Source: an uncultured Novosphingobium sp. (GTDB lineage Bacteria; Pseudomonadota; Alphaproteobacteria; Sphingomonadales; Sphingomonadaceae). Taken from it: 5,558 nucleotides of DNA. Under the pieces are notes generated by a model. It saw only the letters and a list, made by a program, of their open reading frames with translations, made no database searches and had not been told where the DNA came from. Shown here in pieces: positions 4,743 to 5,558 of the stretch (position 1 is its first letter; each line of letters opens with the position of its first letter). A program made the position numbers and the translations under genes. Location of the stretch: contig CALLNA010000090.1 of assembly GCA_938005655.1 (NCBI GenBank), positions 1 through 5,558 of the forward strand, in the 5' to 3' direction.

Positions 4743-5558
4743 TCAGAACCGGAACGACGCCTCCAGGCCATAGGTCCGCGGCTCGCCCACCGCCGCCGAG
4801 TTGTGGCCCAGAGCGTTGCCGAGCGGCATCCCGCCGACGAAGTAGCCCCGGTTGCCCAGGTTCTTGCCGAAGGCCGCCAGCGAGAAGCCGGACCGCATGA
4901 TGTTCTCCCAGGCGATCCGGGCATGGACCAGGAAGTAGCCCGGCAGCTTGGTGTCGGGCGTGACGCTGGCCGAGGCGTTCGAGAAGTATTGCGAGGTCTG
5001 GCCATAGACGTCGGTCCGCAGCGTCACCCGGCCCTTGTCCTCGGGCACCGGCAGCGTCACCTGGACATAGGCCGAGCCGGAGAACTCGGGCGTGTCGGCG
5101 ACCGGGCCGTAGAGGTACGAGACGTTGTTCAGGACGACGTTGCCGTTGGTGTAGCGGGCGTTCACGTAGGCCGCCTGCCCGCCGATCTCCAGCCAGTCGG
5201 CCGGGCGGACCATGAACTCGCCCTCGATGCCCTGGACGATCTGCGAGGGGACGTTGACCGTCACCGCGCCGCCCACCGGGAACTCGACGCGCTGGACGTC
5301 CTGGACCCACTGGTTGAAGGCGTCGACGTTGAACAGCGCCGGGCGGCCGAAGGCCCGGCCGTGCCACTTCAGGCCGACCTCGATATCCTGGGTATGCTCG
5401 GAATCGAACAGGTTGCCGCCCAGCGCCCCCGGCAGGAAGACCGGCGCCGCCGCGCCACTGAACCCGCCGCTGCGGAAGGAGCCGCGGGTCTTGGCATAGA
5501 GGAACAGGTCGGAGCTGGCCTTGTATTCGAGGCCGACCTCCCACGACGGATCGGAGAA
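4743..5558 (-). CDS. TonB-dependent outer-membrane receptor, C-terminal barrel (cut by window edge)
   Basis: The frame is open from the right edge (base 5558) to the TGA at 4743-4745, giving the last 271 residues of a protein whose plug domain and most of whose barrel lie outside. Evidence is the repeating amphipathic strand pattern and typical phrases: WEVGLEYK, LYAKTRGSFRSGGFS, TQDIEVGLKWHGR, FNVDAFNQWVQDVQ, the VNARYTNG strand, FGKNLGNRGYF and YGLEASFRF. The chain ends in phenylalanine, the signal for outer-membrane barrel assembly. Such receptors, usually about 700-850 aa, import siderophores, cobalamin or, in sphingomonads especially, many organic substrates. The catabolic-looking neighbourhood favours an organic substrate, but the ligand cannot be read from the barrel. 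The GTG at 5276 is internal, not a start, since the frame is continuous and receptor-like on both sides of it. Confidence 0.93.
   Translation of the reverse strand, partial: FSDPSWEVGLEYKASSDLFLYAKTRGSFRSGGFSGAAAPVFLPGALGGNLFDSEHTQDIEVGLKWHGRAFGRPALFNVDAFNQWVQDVQRVEFPVGGAVTVNVPSQIVQGIEGEFMVRPADWLEIGGQAAYVNARYTNGNVVLNNVSYLYGPVADTPEFSGSAYVQVTLPVPEDKGRVTLRTDVYGQTSQYFSNASASVTPDTKLPGYFLVHARIAWENIMRSGFSLAAFGKNLGNRGYFVGGMPLGNALGHNSAAVGEPRTYGLEASFRF

Noticed and set aside
4743..5276. Separate small gene starting at GTG 5276
   Set aside because: The frame continues upstream to the window edge with receptor-like sequence, so the GTG is an internal valine codon.
4516..5544. 342-aa minus-strand frame across the receptor and intergenic gap
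   Set aside because: It is on the same strand but a different frame from the TonB receptor, Gly/Arg/Pro-rich, and would destroy the receptor reading, which has clear barrel motifs.
1..5558. CRISPR arrays, tRNA/rRNA genes, insertion sequences, toxin-antitoxin or phage genes
   Set aside because: I looked for regular short repeats, structured RNA genes, terminal inverted repeats and transposase motifs, and found none.

Overview
The window is a high-GC, gene-dense stretch of bacterial chromosome (or large plasmid). Tightly packed genes, strongly G/C-biased codon third positions, a TonB-dependent receptor next to short-chain dehydrogenases, and a lipocalin-like DUF protein together suggest an alphaproteobacterium, most likely of the Sphingomonadales. 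The taxonomy is an inference from gene content and style; there is no rRNA or other phylogenetic marker here.

Layout. Positions 1-423 (minus strand) hold the 5' part of a nitronate monooxygenase-family flavoprotein that runs off the left edge. A divergent intergenic region (424-596) follows, with mirrored weak promoter candidates and a 6-8-6 palindrome. A plus-strand run of four genes then extends to 3568: a small flavin reductase (597-1091), two tandem paralogous NAD-type SDR dehydrogenases (1172-1942 and 2026-2778), and an alpha/beta hydrolase (2780-3568) that starts one base after the second SDR stops. Facing them after only 10 bp is a minus-strand pair: a 348-aa protein probably of the DUF7065/DUF7064 type (3579-4625) and, upstream of it, the C-terminal barrel of a TonB-dependent receptor (4743-5558) that runs off the right edge.

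How they may work together. This looks like part of a catabolic locus for a hydrophobic or cyclic organic compound. The receptor could import the substrate across the outer membrane. A flavin-dependent monooxygenase (not in the window) could use FMNH2 or FADH2 from the flavin reductase. The two SDRs would oxidise hydroxyl groups or reduce carbonyls, and the hydrolase would cleave an ester, lactone or C-C bond. The substrate cannot be read from the sequence. I see no mobile elements, CRISPR arrays, tRNAs or rRNAs. The most useful points for a second look are the SDR duplication, the poorly characterised DUF protein beside a TonB receptor, and the palindromes in the intergenic gaps.
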